The translations under genes and the position numbers were made by a program. A DNA stretch of 64,000 nucleotides, taken from an uncultured Ectothiorhodospiraceae bacterium. GTDB lineage: Bacteria; Pseudomonadota; Gammaproteobacteria; Nitrococcales; Nitrococcaceae. Where the stretch lies: assembly GCA_913057145.1 (NCBI GenBank), contig CAJXNJ010000003.1, forward strand, positions 1 through 64,000, given 5' to 3'. Below are positions 17,576 through 26,292 of this stretch, piece by piece; the first letter of the stretch is position 1, and every line of letters begins with the position of its first letter. The notes beneath the pieces were generated by a model, which was not told where the DNA came from, ran no database searches, and saw only the letters and a list, made by a program, of their open reading frames with translations.

Positions 17576-18579
17576 CAGCCATTCTCCTCGTCTTCGCCAT
17601 AAAGGGTGTTGAGCGGTGCGGCGTTGAGGCCCATCTCGTTGAGATACCGCACCAGCTCATCGGCCCTGCCATGGGTGGTTAATACCCGCTTGGCACCGGT
17701 TTCTTCAATGGTCTGCAGCAGTCCCGGCCAGTCCACATGATCAGAGATCACAAAGCCGCGATCATAACCGCGGCGGCGACGGTTGCCGCGTATGCGCATC
17801 CACCCGGATGCAAAACCCGTTGCGGGTTTGCGAAAACGCCGCATCCAGGTGGAGCCGGCGGCGCTCGGTGGTGCGATGACCAGACTGGTTGAGAAATCTT
17901 CGTTGTCCGCGGCTTCACCGATGGTCTGCGTGACAGGCAGTTGGATGCCGGCTGCCCGATAGTCATCAGTGAGCGGCGCGACGGCACCGTGGAGGAAAAT
18001 CGGCCCGGGATGCGGCGTCGGGAGCTCGGCGAGCAGCCGCTGCGCCTTACCCAAGGCATAGCTGAAGACCACCGTGGTGCGTCCCTCGCTGGCATTCGCC
18101 TGCCACCACTGCTGGATATCGGCGGCGACCGCCGCGGCAGACGGCCACCGATAGGCCGGGAGGGCGAACGTTGCCTCGGTGATGAAGGTATCGCAGGGAA
18201 TGACCTCAAAGGGGGCACAGGTGGGGTCGGTATCGCGTTTGTAATCGCCCGAGGCCACCCAGACCTCATGGCCATCGGTCACGCGAATTTGTGCTGAGCC
18301 GAGAATATGGCCTGCCGGATGCAGACTCACCGTCACCGGTCCGAACTGCAGGGTCTCACCGTAGTCGACCCCGTGAATGGCTGTATTCTTCCCCAAGCGT
18401 CGCTGCAGCAGGCCGAGGCCCGGTTTTGCCGCCCAGTAAAGCGCGCTGCCGCTTCGGGCATGGTCGGCATGGGCATGGGTGATGATGGCCCGCTCGACCG
18501 GCCGCCAGGGGTCGATGTGGAAATCGCCGGCTGCGCAATAAAGACCGTCTTCGGTGGGTTGAATCAGCGGCGCATGCAT
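17575..18579 (-). CDS. ligase-associated DNA exonuclease, metallo-beta-lactamase fold
   Basis: A 334-residue MBL-fold nuclease of the SNM1/CPSF type, first gene of the repair operon. The metal motif HAHADHAR (about residue 35) is clear, with further ligands in HPAGHILGSAQI and a C-terminal TTHGRADELVRYL segment. The family is predicted to process DNA ends for the ligase. It starts 33 bases from the divergent SDR gene, so both promoters must share a very small space. No LexA box is apparent there. Confidence 0.92.
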   Translation of the reverse strand: MHAPLIQPTEDGLYCAAGDFHIDPWRPVERAIITHAHADHARSGSALYWAAKPGLGLLQRRLGKNTAIHGVDYGETLQFGPVTVSLHPAGHILGSAQIRVTDGHEVWVASGDYKRDTDPTCAPFEVIPCDTFITEATFALPAYRWPSAAAVAADIQQWWQANASEGRTTVVFSYALGKAQRLLAELPTPHPGPIFLHGAVAPLTDDYRAAGIQLPVTQTIGEAADNEDFSTSLVIAPPSAAGSTWMRRFRKPATGFASGWMRIRGNRRRRGYDRGFVISDHVDWPGLLQTIEETGAKRVLTTHGRADELVRYLNEMGLNAAPLNTLYGEDEENG

Positions 18580-18612
18580 GCGGTGATTGTACCCTGAGAC
18601 AGGGAGTAGACC

Positions 18613-19380
18613 ATGCAGACGCTTGATGAAAATTCAGTGGCGCTGGTGTTTGGCGCCAACGGCGGGCTGGGCCTCGCCTTTGCCCGTCAGCTATTGGCCG
18701 AGAGCCGGGTAGGGCTGGTCTGGGCGGCGACACGAGACCCGGATAGTCCATCCTTGCAGGATTTAAATCGCCTGTACGGTGAGCGTCTGCGGCCGGTGGC
18801 GGTGGATATTACCGATGAGGCGAGCATCGCCGCGCTCGCTGATGAGGTGGCCGGGCATACGCCGCAATTGCATCTGCTGATCAATGCCTTTGGCTTTTTG
18901 CATGACGAGGCTGATGGTATCCGTCCGGAAAAACGCCTGGAGGATCTCAGCGCAGCGGGGCTTGAGCGCAACTTTGCCGTCAATGCCATGGCGCCTGCGC
19001 TGATTGCCCGTCATTTCATCGGCCTGATCAGTCATCAGCAGCGGGCGGTGTTCGCCAGTCTCTCGGCCCGGGTGGGCAGTATCGACGATAACCGGCTCGG
19101 TGGCTGGTATGCCTATCGCATGAGCAAGGCCGCGCAGAACATGTTCACTCGCGGACTGGCCATTGAATGTGCCCGCCGGGCGAAACGCCTGATTTGCCTT
19201 GCCCTGCACCCCGGGACTACCGATACGGCGTTATCAGCGCCGTTTCAATCCCGGGTCCCGGCGGGCAAGCTCTTTACCCCCGATTTTGCTGCAAGCCAGC
19301 TGCTTTCGGTCATTGACCGGTCAGACATCGAGGACAGCGGCGGTTTTTTTGCCTGGGATGGTGCCGCTATTCCCTGGTAG
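18613..19380 (+). CDS. SDR-family NAD(P)-dependent oxidoreductase
   Basis: A 255-residue short-chain dehydrogenase, close to the C-factor/CsgA-like group. The cofactor glycine motif is GANGGLGLA (about residues 15-23), the catalytic Y-x3-K pair is in YAYRMSKAAQ (about 163), and N-terminal of it lies LSARVGSI with the catalytic serine. The cofactor preference and substrate cannot be told. It has AGGGAG before ATG 18613. The last 14 bases overlap the convergent M20 peptidase gene. Confidence 0.9.
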   Translation: MQTLDENSVALVFGANGGLGLAFARQLLAESRVGLVWAATRDPDSPSLQDLNRLYGERLRPVAVDITDEASIAALADEVAGHTPQLHLLINAFGFLHDEADGIRPEKRLEDLSAAGLERNFAVNAMAPALIARHFIGLISHQQRAVFASLSARVGSIDDNRLGGWYAYRMSKAAQNMFTRGLAIECARRAKRLICLALHPGTTDTALSAPFQSRVPAGKLFTPDFAASQLLSVIDRSDIEDSGGFFAWDGAAIPW

Positions 19381-20788
19381 CGGCCTGCGCGGTGAGTGCT
19401 TCGGCAACAATGCCGGTAAGGCCACGGGCCATGGGCAGGTGGAGGAATTCATTCGGCCCATGAGCATTGGAGCCCGGCCCGAGGACACCGGTGACGAGGA
19501 ACTTGGCAGCCGGGAATCGCTGTGCGAGCAGATTCATCAACGGAATACTGCCGCCCTCTCCCATGAATACGGCATCCCGTTCAAACCAGCGTCTTGACCC
19601 CTCGGTAAGGCTGTCGCCGAGCCAACCGGCAAACGCCGGTGCATTCCAGCCGTTGGCGGCACCGGCGGCTTTAAAACTGACCTCGGCGGCCTGTGGCGGG
19701 TTGTCGGTCAGCGCCTCGGCAACCGCGCGAGTGGCCTTGTCGCCATCGATGGTCGGTGGCAGGCGCAACGACAGCCGTAAGGTGGTCTCGGGGCGCAGTA
19801 CGTTGCCGGCGGCCCGACTCTCGGGTAGCCCATCGGCCCCAATGACTTCGAGACAGGGCCGCCAGGTTCGATCAAGAATCAATTCAGCCGGGTCGCTGTG
19901 CCGGGGTCGGGTCGCGCCGGCGAAGGGGAATTTCGCTTGCATGGAATCGCCAATGACCGAAGCGGCGGCCCGGGCTTGTTGAACCCGCTCCTCGGGAATA
20001 TCCGCATTCAGTGCATCGAGTCTGATGCGGGCGGTCTCGGCCTCTTCGAGGCGATCAAGCAGGGCGCGGGCGATACGAAAGCTTGAGGGTACGACCCCGC
20101 CGGCATCGCCGGAGTGGACGCCCTGATTGAGTACACGCACGCTCAGATCACCGGCTGCCATACCACGCAGGGAGGTTGTCACCCAGAGTTGCTCGTAGTT
20201 GGCGCAGCCGGAGTCCAGGCATACCACCAGTCCGGGCTCGCCGAGACGCGGGGCAAGATGATCCAGGTAGGCGGGCAGATCCGGGCTGCCGCTCTCTTCG
20301 GCACATTCGATGAGCAGCATGCAGCGGGGATAAGCGACTCCCTGGTCGTGCGCCGTGCGAATCGCCTGCAGTGAGGCAAAGAGGGCATAGCCATCATCCG
20401 CCGAACCGCGCCCATAGAGCCGATCATCGATCTGCACAGGCTGCCAGGGGCCCTTGTCCTGATCCCAGCCACTGGCCTCGGGTTGCTTGTCGAGGTGGCC
20501 ATACAGCAGTGCCTCGCCGGGGCCCGTGCCCGGAATATCCACCCAAAGCAGCGGTGTGCGGCCGGCAAGGCGGATCACTTCGATCGTGCTGCCGGCCGGC
20601 GCGGTCTCCCGGCACCAGTCCTCGGCCAGTGCCACCGCCTCGTCAATATGCCCGTTCTCCGCCCAGTCGGCATCGAAGGCAGGCGATAGCGCCGGGATCC
20701 GAATGAATGCCTTGAGTGCCGGGAGAATGCTATCGGCCCAGGCCGCTTCTACCTGTTCACGGGCTTGGGGGAGATCGAGTGCACTCAT
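19367..20788 (-). CDS. M20-family metallopeptidase (dipeptidase-like)
   Basis: A 473-residue cytosolic M20 peptidase related to carnosinase-type dipeptidases. Dinuclear metal motifs are YGHLDKQPEA (H-x-D, about residue 97), GRGSADDGY (bridging Asp, about 130) and ECAEESGSPDL (catalytic and ligand glutamates, about 163), with a late H in GPNEFLHLP-type context near the C-terminus. It probably cleaves small peptides; specificity is not apparent. It follows the SLC13 gene by 55 bases on the same strand. Confidence 0.92.
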   Translation of the reverse strand: MSALDLPQAREQVEAAWADSILPALKAFIRIPALSPAFDADWAENGHIDEAVALAEDWCRETAPAGSTIEVIRLAGRTPLLWVDIPGTGPGEALLYGHLDKQPEASGWDQDKGPWQPVQIDDRLYGRGSADDGYALFASLQAIRTAHDQGVAYPRCMLLIECAEESGSPDLPAYLDHLAPRLGEPGLVVCLDSGCANYEQLWVTTSLRGMAAGDLSVRVLNQGVHSGDAGGVVPSSFRIARALLDRLEEAETARIRLDALNADIPEERVQQARAAASVIGDSMQAKFPFAGATRPRHSDPAELILDRTWRPCLEVIGADGLPESRAAGNVLRPETTLRLSLRLPPTIDGDKATRAVAEALTDNPPQAAEVSFKAAGAANGWNAPAFAGWLGDSLTEGSRRWFERDAVFMGEGGSIPLMNLLAQRFPAAKFLVTGVLGPGSNAHGPNEFLHLPMARGLTGIVAEALTAQAATRE

Positions 20789-20843
20789 GGAACGGACCCT
20801 TGTGGTTGAAAACGAAGGATCACTCCAGCCTAGCGATGATTGC

Positions 20844-22640
20844 CTAGAGTGGCCAGACCCAGGGGATGACCACGAGTGCGACGGTCATCACGATCAGATC
20901 GAGTGGCAGGCCGAAGCGGACATAGTCGAGAAAACGATAGCCGCCCGGGCCATAGACCATGAGATTGGTCTGATAGCCGATTGGCGTGGCGAAGGCTGCC
21001 GAGGCGGCCACCATGATCGCGATGACAAACGGGGTTGCCGACACCCCCATTGATTCAGCGGCGGCCATGGCGATCGGGAATACCAGGACAGCCGCGGCGT
21101 TGTTGGTGATGACCTCGGTGGCAATGAGGGTCATCAGATAAATCGCTGCCAGCGTGAGCAGCGGTTGACCGGCGGTCAGGGTCATCACCTGATCACCAAT
21201 CACGCTGGCCGCACCGCTATTCTCCAGGGCCTGGCCGAGGCCGAGTGCTGCGCCGATGACCAGCAATACATTCCAGTCGATGTTGCGAATGGCCTCGCTT
21301 AAGTTCATGCAGCGTGTCGCGATCAGCGCGATGGCCGCGAGCAGCGCGGCATTGAGCATGCTCACCCAGGGCGTGGTGGCAAGAATGACCATGGCGATGA
21401 GGATGGGCAGGGCGAGGGTGGCCTTTTCATGCTGCGGTGGCGCTGAGTCGGCGACACCGCTGACCAGGTAGAAGTCGCGCGAATCCTGCTGGCGTTCGAT
21501 GAAGCTTGGATGGGTTTCCAGCAGCAGTGTATCGCCGGGGCGAAGGACGATATCGCCAAGCTTGCCGGTGAGCTGCCGGCCGCCGCGGGAGACGGCGATG
21601 ACCGCGGCCTGGTAGCGCTCACGAAAGCGCCCGGCACGAATACTGCGGCCAATCAGCGGGCAGGATTGTGAAACCACCGCCTCGACAAGGCAGCGTTCGC
21701 GTCGCGGCTCGGCCAGATCATCAACGGCATCCGTGGCCGGTTTGAGCCCACGCATCTTGTGCAGATCCACCACCGATTCCAGGACTCCGACGAACACCAG
21801 CCGGTCGCCGCTCTGGAGGATTTCACTGGGTGCGACTGCCGGCATGATGCGGCCCTGGCGATCGATTTCGGCGAGAAACAGGCCGGTGAGATGGCGCAGG
21901 CCCGCTTCTTCGATGCTTTGTCCCACCAGTGGTCCGTCAGCGACAACCTCCACCTCGACCGTGTAGCGTTTGGGGTCGAGTCGCTCTTCCATGGCTTCGC
22001 GCCGATCCGGCAGCAGAATGCCTGATGCCATCAGGATATAGGCAAGCCCCACCAGCGTTACCGGCACACCCACCCAGGCCAGATCAAACAGCGCCAGTCC
22101 GGGATCATTGGTCTGGTTGCGCAGCAGATCGTTGATGATCAGATTCGTGCTGGTGCCAATCAGGGTGCAGGTTCCACCCAGAATCGCCGCGTAGCTCAGA
22201 GGCAGGTATAGCCTTGAGGCCGGGACTTTGAGACGGCGGGCAAGGTCGTCCACCACCGGCAGGAAGAGTGCGACGATAGGCGTGTTGTTGAGGAATGCAC
22301 TGAGTCCGGCGACGGGCGTGAGTAACCGCCACTGCGCCGATCGCAGCCCACCGGCACCGCTTAGCAGTGGTTTGGTGAGTAAAGCCACGCCACCGGTTCG
22401 GGTCAGCCCTGCTGCCACCACGAACAAAAGCCCCACGGTAATCAACCCCGTGCTGCCAAACCCGGCGGCGAGTGCGCTCGCGTCAATCAGTCGCTCGCTA
22501 CCCGTGAGCGCGGCGGTCGTGATCAGAACGGCAAGCCCGGAGAAAAGGGTGGCGACCGGTGAGAGACGCCCGCTTGCCAGGGCGAAGAGCACCAGGCCTA
22601 TTACTGCAATCGTCAGCCAGCCTTCCCAAGTCAAAATCAT
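20844..22640 (-). CDS. SLC13/DASS-family permease with two TrkA-C (RCK_C) domains
   Basis: A 598-residue membrane transporter. Two transmembrane halves flank a central cytosolic region (about residues 195-380) containing two RCK_C repeats, e.g. EVVADGPLVGQSIEEAGLRH and VSQSCPLIGRSIRAGRFRER. The signature helices FLNNTPIVALFLPV with IGTSTNLIIN in the first half, and ITNNAAAVLVFPIA in the second, mark the sodium-coupled anion/dicarboxylate/sulfate group. Substrate is unknown. The frame stays open to 22850, but ATG 22640 starts right at the first helix and overlaps the upstream stop by one base (TAATG). Confidence 0.9.
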   Translation of the reverse strand: MILTWEGWLTIAVIGLVLFALASGRLSPVATLFSGLAVLITTAALTGSERLIDASALAAGFGSTGLITVGLLFVVAAGLTRTGGVALLTKPLLSGAGGLRSAQWRLLTPVAGLSAFLNNTPIVALFLPVVDDLARRLKVPASRLYLPLSYAAILGGTCTLIGTSTNLIINDLLRNQTNDPGLALFDLAWVGVPVTLVGLAYILMASGILLPDRREAMEERLDPKRYTVEVEVVADGPLVGQSIEEAGLRHLTGLFLAEIDRQGRIMPAVAPSEILQSGDRLVFVGVLESVVDLHKMRGLKPATDAVDDLAEPRRERCLVEAVVSQSCPLIGRSIRAGRFRERYQAAVIAVSRGGRQLTGKLGDIVLRPGDTLLLETHPSFIERQQDSRDFYLVSGVADSAPPQHEKATLALPILIAMVILATTPWVSMLNAALLAAIALIATRCMNLSEAIRNIDWNVLLVIGAALGLGQALENSGAASVIGDQVMTLTAGQPLLTLAAIYLMTLIATEVITNNAAAVLVFPIAMAAAESMGVSATPFVIAIMVAASAAFATPIGYQTNLMVYGPGGYRFLDYVRFGLPLDLIVMTVALVVIPWVWPL

Positions 22641-23596
22641 TACTCCCCGATCAATTCCCGGCGCTCTGCCGCGCGCCAGTATCCCGGTGCGGGGTCCTGT
22701 TGAACAGTCCCCAGGATATGACCAATGATTTCGAGGCCGGTGAAAGCATTCGGCCCCGGGCGGCTGAAATAACGATCGCCATCGAGAAGATAGACCTCGC
22801 CCTCGGCAACAGCAGCCAGGTTGAGAAAATCGGGCTGCCGACGAAGGCATTCAAGCCCTCTCTCGGCACCGTCGAGGTGCTCGCCGCAGGGCATGATCAG
22901 CAGAACCTGGGGGTCAAATGCCTGAATGCGCTGCCAATCAACCACCACTGAATGATCCCCGGGGGCACCCAGTGTCTCGCCGCCGGCGGTGATCAGCATA
23001 TCCGGTATCCAATGGCCGCCGATGAAAATCGGTTCCGGCCATTCAATCGCGACGACTCGACGACGCGGTGCCGAGGCTGGTGCCGTAGAACGGGCACGAC
23101 GTGCATTGAGATCCTCAATGAGCGCTGCCCCGCGCTCATGCATGCCCGTGATGGTGATGACTGCATGGATGTCGTTGATCAGGCCGTCGAGGTCACGGCC
23201 ATCCAGGGATAAGACGCGGGCATTCGCGATGGCTTCTGCGGTCAGGGCGCTTGGTGTGGTCGCACACACATCACACAGCGACTGCGAGAGGATGAGATCC
23301 GGCTTGAGGGCTTTGAGCTGATCGGCATCAGCGTGGAAGAGGGGTTCGCCATGACTGATGCGTCGCCTTACTTCGGCGTCAATCGCTGCGGGCTCAACGG
23401 TCGAGGCGGGGATCAGCCCCATGTTGACCCGCGGCAGGGGCGCCATGTGCTCAGGCAGGTTGCAGTGCGCAGAGATGCCAACCAGTTGTCTCTCGAGGCC
23501 GAGTGCGACGATCAGATCGGTCGCGCCGGGGAGTAGGGAGACAATGCGGGGTTGACGGTTGTTTGCGGTGTTAGCGACGGCGTCGCTGTGCCTCAT
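22640..23596 (-). CDS. cobalamin/siderophore-binding-like protein (BtuF family), no signal peptide
   Basis: A 318-residue protein of the BtuF-like class III periplasmic binding fold: RIVSLLPGATDLIVALGL at the start and GQ/KPDLILSQSLCDVCA-type central motif (LSQSLCDVCATTPSAL, around residue 103). The N-terminus MRHSDAVANTANNRQP has no hydrophobic segment, so it is predicted cytosolic, and no ABC transporter subunits are nearby. This soluble subgroup is common in bacteria and its ligand is unproven. It is coupled to the SLC13 transporter by a TAATG overlap. Confidence 0.82.
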   Translation of the reverse strand: MRHSDAVANTANNRQPRIVSLLPGATDLIVALGLERQLVGISAHCNLPEHMAPLPRVNMGLIPASTVEPAAIDAEVRRRISHGEPLFHADADQLKALKPDLILSQSLCDVCATTPSALTAEAIANARVLSLDGRDLDGLINDIHAVITITGMHERGAALIEDLNARRARSTAPASAPRRRVVAIEWPEPIFIGGHWIPDMLITAGGETLGAPGDHSVVVDWQRIQAFDPQVLLIMPCGEHLDGAERGLECLRRQPDFLNLAAVAEGEVYLLDGDRYFSRPGPNAFTGLEIIGHILGTVQQDPAPGYWRAAERRELIGE

Positions 23597-23768
23597 GATG
23601 GCTCTCGATCCAGGCCTGCTTTTTCATATGCGATTGCAGCTCCTGTCGCAGTTGCTCTTCAAAGGCACGTGCCTCCAGTTCGGAATCCACCTGCGCACGC
23701 AGGGCATCCAGTGCTTCCAGACTCATTTCCGCAAGATTGATTGCTCGCTCCACTGTTTGGCTCTTCAT
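23571..23768 (-). CDS. small hypothetical protein, 65 residues
   Basis: A short, highly charged, predicted helical protein (MKSQTVERAINLAEMSLEAL...) with an arginine-rich end (QRRRR). It fills the space between proQ and the BtuF-like gene on the same strand and overlaps the latter by 26 bases. No Shine-Dalgarno site precedes ATG 23768, so expression would rely on coupling to proQ, which ends 18 bases earlier. I recognise no family. Confidence 0.5.
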   Translation of the reverse strand: MKSQTVERAINLAEMSLEALDALRAQVDSELEARAFEEQLRQELQSHMKKQAWIESHHEAQRRRR

Positions 23769-23786
23769 CTATAGGTGGTTAAAAAC

Positions 23787-24230
23787 TCATTGGTTGAAGT
23801 GATCGGCAAGGCGTTGCAGTTTTTCCTGCTGGCGTTTTTCTGCCGCCTCTTCCGCTTTCTGCCGGCGTCTTTCTGCAGCCCGGGCTTTCTGTTCGGCACG
23901 GCGCTCGCGGGCATGTTCAATGGCGCTTTCGGAGACCGGCTCGACCGTTGCACCCTGCAGATCGATGCGATCGCCGCCGGCCATTACCGCTGCCAGGTAG
24001 GCCGGTGATCGCGTGTAGCGCGCCAGGGCCTGGCGGATCAGCCAGCCGGGTGGTGCATTGTCACCATCAACGGCCAGGGCTTTTTTCAATTCCTTTTCAA
24101 TGCCAATGGCAAGCGGCCGCACCGCTTTGGCATCCGCAGTGAAGCAGGCCGGAAAGCGTTTAATCAATTCTTCAATAAACGCCCGGGTGCGCTCGGCACG
24201 CCGGCGTTTCTGATTCGATGTATTGGACAT
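23787..24230 (-). CDS. proQ: ProQ/FinO-family RNA chaperone
   Basis: A 147-residue RNA-binding protein. The ProQ/FinO domain occupies about residues 15-95, with LIKRFPACFTADAKAVRPLA, IEKELKKAL and WLIRQALARYTRSPAYLAAV, and a GGDRIDLQG close. The remaining C-terminus is a charged coiled-coil rich in Arg, Glu and Ala instead of the E. coli Tudor domain. ProQ proteins bind structured 3' ends of small RNAs and mRNAs, including terminator hairpins. It has its own divergent promoter region shared with the gene at 24367. Confidence 0.93.
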   Translation of the reverse strand: MSNTSNQKRRRAERTRAFIEELIKRFPACFTADAKAVRPLAIGIEKELKKALAVDGDNAPPGWLIRQALARYTRSPAYLAAVMAGGDRIDLQGATVEPVSESAIEHARERRAEQKARAAERRRQKAEEAAEKRQQEKLQRLADHFNQ

Positions 24231-24280
24231 GGCGATTTGCCGGTGGCTTCGGGAATGGAAATCGCAGTAACTGAATAATA

Positions 24281-24317
24281 CCCGAAAGCGGAATGACTCA
24301 ACAGACCGACTTTCGGG
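24281..24317. promoter_or_regulatory. inverted repeat within the divergent proQ / 24367 promoters
   Basis: CCCGAAAG (24281-24288) and CTTTCGGG (24310-24317) are perfect inverted copies separated by 21 bases. On each strand CTTTCGGG sits immediately upstream of a good -10 hexamer: TATTAT reading toward proQ and TATGAT (24321-24326) reading right. The symmetrical placement suggests a regulator binding both promoters between -35 and -10. Confidence 0.45.
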
Positions 24318-24366
24318 TTGTATGATGAGACCATCTGATCAAAGCAACCGTGCGAGGGTCCCTGCA

Positions 24367-24786
24367 ATGAGTTCCGATTCCCTGATTCCCAAGGAAGAGC
24401 TGCTCCGGATTCTCAAGGATGCGCCGTTCGAGCATCTCACCAGCAGTGTTCACGTCATGGATACCGAGCGCAAAAGCGGCCATGAGCTCGCCGGCGTCTC
24501 ACTGTATTCCAACGCCCGTGGATGGATGGCTCAGGTGAACTGGCGCGCGGTGATCGAGGCCGATGAAATTACCCTGCGGGTCGGTGATGGTGACACCGGG
24601 GAGCGCGCCTATGAGTTGCGTGATGAACACCACTCACGCCTGGCGGTGGGCGATGAGGGTGGCACGCCGGTCAGCCCCGATGAGATATCGGCGATGATGG
24701 CGCAGTCGGAACTTGCCAAAAGTTGGGAAGAAGATGTGGTCGGGGTACTGAGAGAAACGCGCGAGCGCCAGGCAACGTTGCATTAG
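24367..24786 (+). CDS. hypothetical protein, 139 residues
   Basis: A soluble acidic protein (MSSDSLIPKEELLRILKDAP...) with mixed helix and strand character and no cysteine, signal peptide or membrane segment. ATG 24367 follows GAGGG at 24353-24357; an in-frame ATG at 24322 overlaps the -10 box and is unlikely. One base separates its stop from the UDG-like gene, so it is the first gene of that operon. I recognise no family. Confidence 0.75.
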   Translation: MSSDSLIPKEELLRILKDAPFEHLTSSVHVMDTERKSGHELAGVSLYSNARGWMAQVNWRAVIEADEITLRVGDGDTGERAYELRDEHHSRLAVGDEGGTPVSPDEISAMMAQSELAKSWEEDVVGVLRETRERQATLH

Positions 24787-24787
24787 G

Positions 24788-25468
24788 ATGCAGTCACTGC
24801 CGCCGCCTCTGCTGGCGCGTTTTCAAACTGAAGCCACTGATCTGCCCGGGGTTGATACGGCGGTTTACGATGCAGCCGGTCGGGACCGGCGCGAACCGGT
24901 CTTTGGTCTGGGTCCGCGGGAGTCACGCATTGCCTTTTTCGGCCGTGATCCCGGTCGCGATGAAATCCATCATGGCGTGCCTTTTATCGGTGCCGGTGGC
25001 CGTCAGCTCCGTCGGGTGCTCTACAGACGCCATCACCAGGGCGAAATGGTCACCACGGATCAGGCCATGGCTGCGGGTGAGCCCTATTTCTGGCTGAACA
25101 CCGTGCCCTACAAACCATTGGGTAACAAAGCCTGGTCGATGGCAGTCAAGCGTCGTTTTCAGCCTCTGGTGGCGGCCGTGCTTACCGAGCTCTGGGCAGG
25201 TGAGGATGTGATCACACTGGGCCGTGAGGCGTTCTTCTGGTTTGCCATCCACCAGCCGGGCGGCCTCCAGCAAACGCTGATGCATCACTGGCAGCAGCCG
25301 ACGCGATTTGAGACTTCGCTGACCATTGACTATTCAACGCCGAGCGGTGAGACGCGATGTCTGCGTCTGCATCCGCTACCGCATCCCTCGCCGCTGAATG
25401 CCACCTGGTTCAAACGCTTTCCCGATTTGCTCGAGCATCGGTTGGATGAATTGGAGGTGCGGGCATGA
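24788..25468 (+). CDS. uracil-DNA glycosylase-fold protein, atypical
   Basis: A 226-residue protein of the UDG superfamily. Motif A reads GRDPGRDE (52-59) followed by HHGVPFIGAGGRQLRR, comparable with GEAPGxxE...GRPFVGxAG of family 4/5 enzymes; NTVPYKPLG (about 105) matches NVVPxRPxxN; HPLPHPSPLN (about 195-205) is the second catalytic motif. The iron-sulfur cysteines of family 4 are absent. It overlaps the RibD-type reductase by four bases (ATGA), an unexpected partner for a DNA repair enzyme. It may remove damaged bases from DNA, or be an N-glycosidase acting on a small pyrimidine riboside in the neighbouring pathway; the latter is speculation. Confidence 0.8.
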   Translation: MQSLPPPLLARFQTEATDLPGVDTAVYDAAGRDRREPVFGLGPRESRIAFFGRDPGRDEIHHGVPFIGAGGRQLRRVLYRRHHQGEMVTTDQAMAAGEPYFWLNTVPYKPLGNKAWSMAVKRRFQPLVAAVLTELWAGEDVITLGREAFFWFAIHQPGGLQQTLMHHWQQPTRFETSLTIDYSTPSGETRCLRLHPLPHPSPLNATWFKRFPDLLEHRLDELEVRA

Positions 25469-26292
25469 ACGCCGCGGTCGAAGACCGTTGGCGGACATTG
25501 CTCAAGCACTGCCATGCGGATGTCCCGGGGCTGGACGGAGTGGATATTCCGCCGATCCCGGCCGATTTAGAGGGGTTGTCGCAAGCGCAGGCGCTGGATG
25601 CGCTGGAGCGGCGCTATGAACCGCTTTTGTCAGTGCCCTCGGATTCCCCTCGGGTTGTCGCCCAGCTGGGCCAGAGCCTCGATGGTCGCATCGCCACGGC
25701 CAGCGGACATGCGGAGTTTGTGACCAGTGCGGCGGATCGCACGCATCTGCATCGTTTGCGGGCCTTGTGTGACGGGGTGCTGGTGGGGGCGGGGACGGTG
25801 GTCAGCGATAATCCGCAGCTCACGGTCCGGGCGGTCACCGGACCCAATCCGGTGCGTCTGGTCCATCTCAGCCGCGCTGGCATGGAGGGGCACTGGCGGG
25901 TATTCAATGACGCCCAGGCGCCGACCTGGGTGATTGCACCGCCTGATATCCGCGTCGATATTGCCGATAAGCGGATAGAGCCGAAATCCAATCACGCACG
26001 GGATATTCAACAGGCGCTGGCTGCAAGTGGTCTCAAGCGAATTCTCATTGAAGGGGGAGCACGCACCGTGTCGGCCTGGCTTGCCGCCGGTCTGGTGGAT
26101 ACGCTCTACCTCACCATCGCCCCGGTCATCATCGGTGCCGGCCCGACCGGGCTGCAGCTGCCGGCGATCGAGCACATGGATGAAGCGTTAAGGCCGGGTG
26201 TGGAGGTTTTCCCCATGGGGCCTGATCTGCTCTATCGTCTGGATATGACCCAAATGCCAGGCAGGCTCGCGAGCAGGCAGACCACGCCATAG
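25465..26292 (+). CDS. RibD C-terminal / dihydrofolate-reductase-fold reductase
   Basis: A 275-residue protein. After an N-terminal extension of about 60 residues lies a RibD reductase domain: VVAQLGQSLDGRIATASGHA, LRALCDGVLVGAGTVVSDNP, and IEGGARTVSAWLAAGLVDTL. The family reduces the ribosylamino group of the riboflavin precursor using NADPH, but no deaminase domain is attached and the usual rib genes are not here, so it may act on a related pteridine or pyrimidine. It overlaps the UDG-like gene, and its 3' end overlaps the convergent membrane-protein gene by 61 bases. Confidence 0.85.
   Translation: MNAAVEDRWRTLLKHCHADVPGLDGVDIPPIPADLEGLSQAQALDALERRYEPLLSVPSDSPRVVAQLGQSLDGRIATASGHAEFVTSAADRTHLHRLRALCDGVLVGAGTVVSDNPQLTVRAVTGPNPVRLVHLSRAGMEGHWRVFNDAQAPTWVIAPPDIRVDIADKRIEPKSNHARDIQQALAASGLKRILIEGGARTVSAWLAAGLVDTLYLTIAPVIIGAGPTGLQLPAIEHMDEALRPGVEVFPMGPDLLYRLDMTQMPGRLASRQTTP

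Noticed and set aside
18580..18612. search for a LexA box before the ligase-associated exonuclease
   Set aside because: No CTGT-N8-ACAG-like pattern is present, so SOS control of that operon is not supported.
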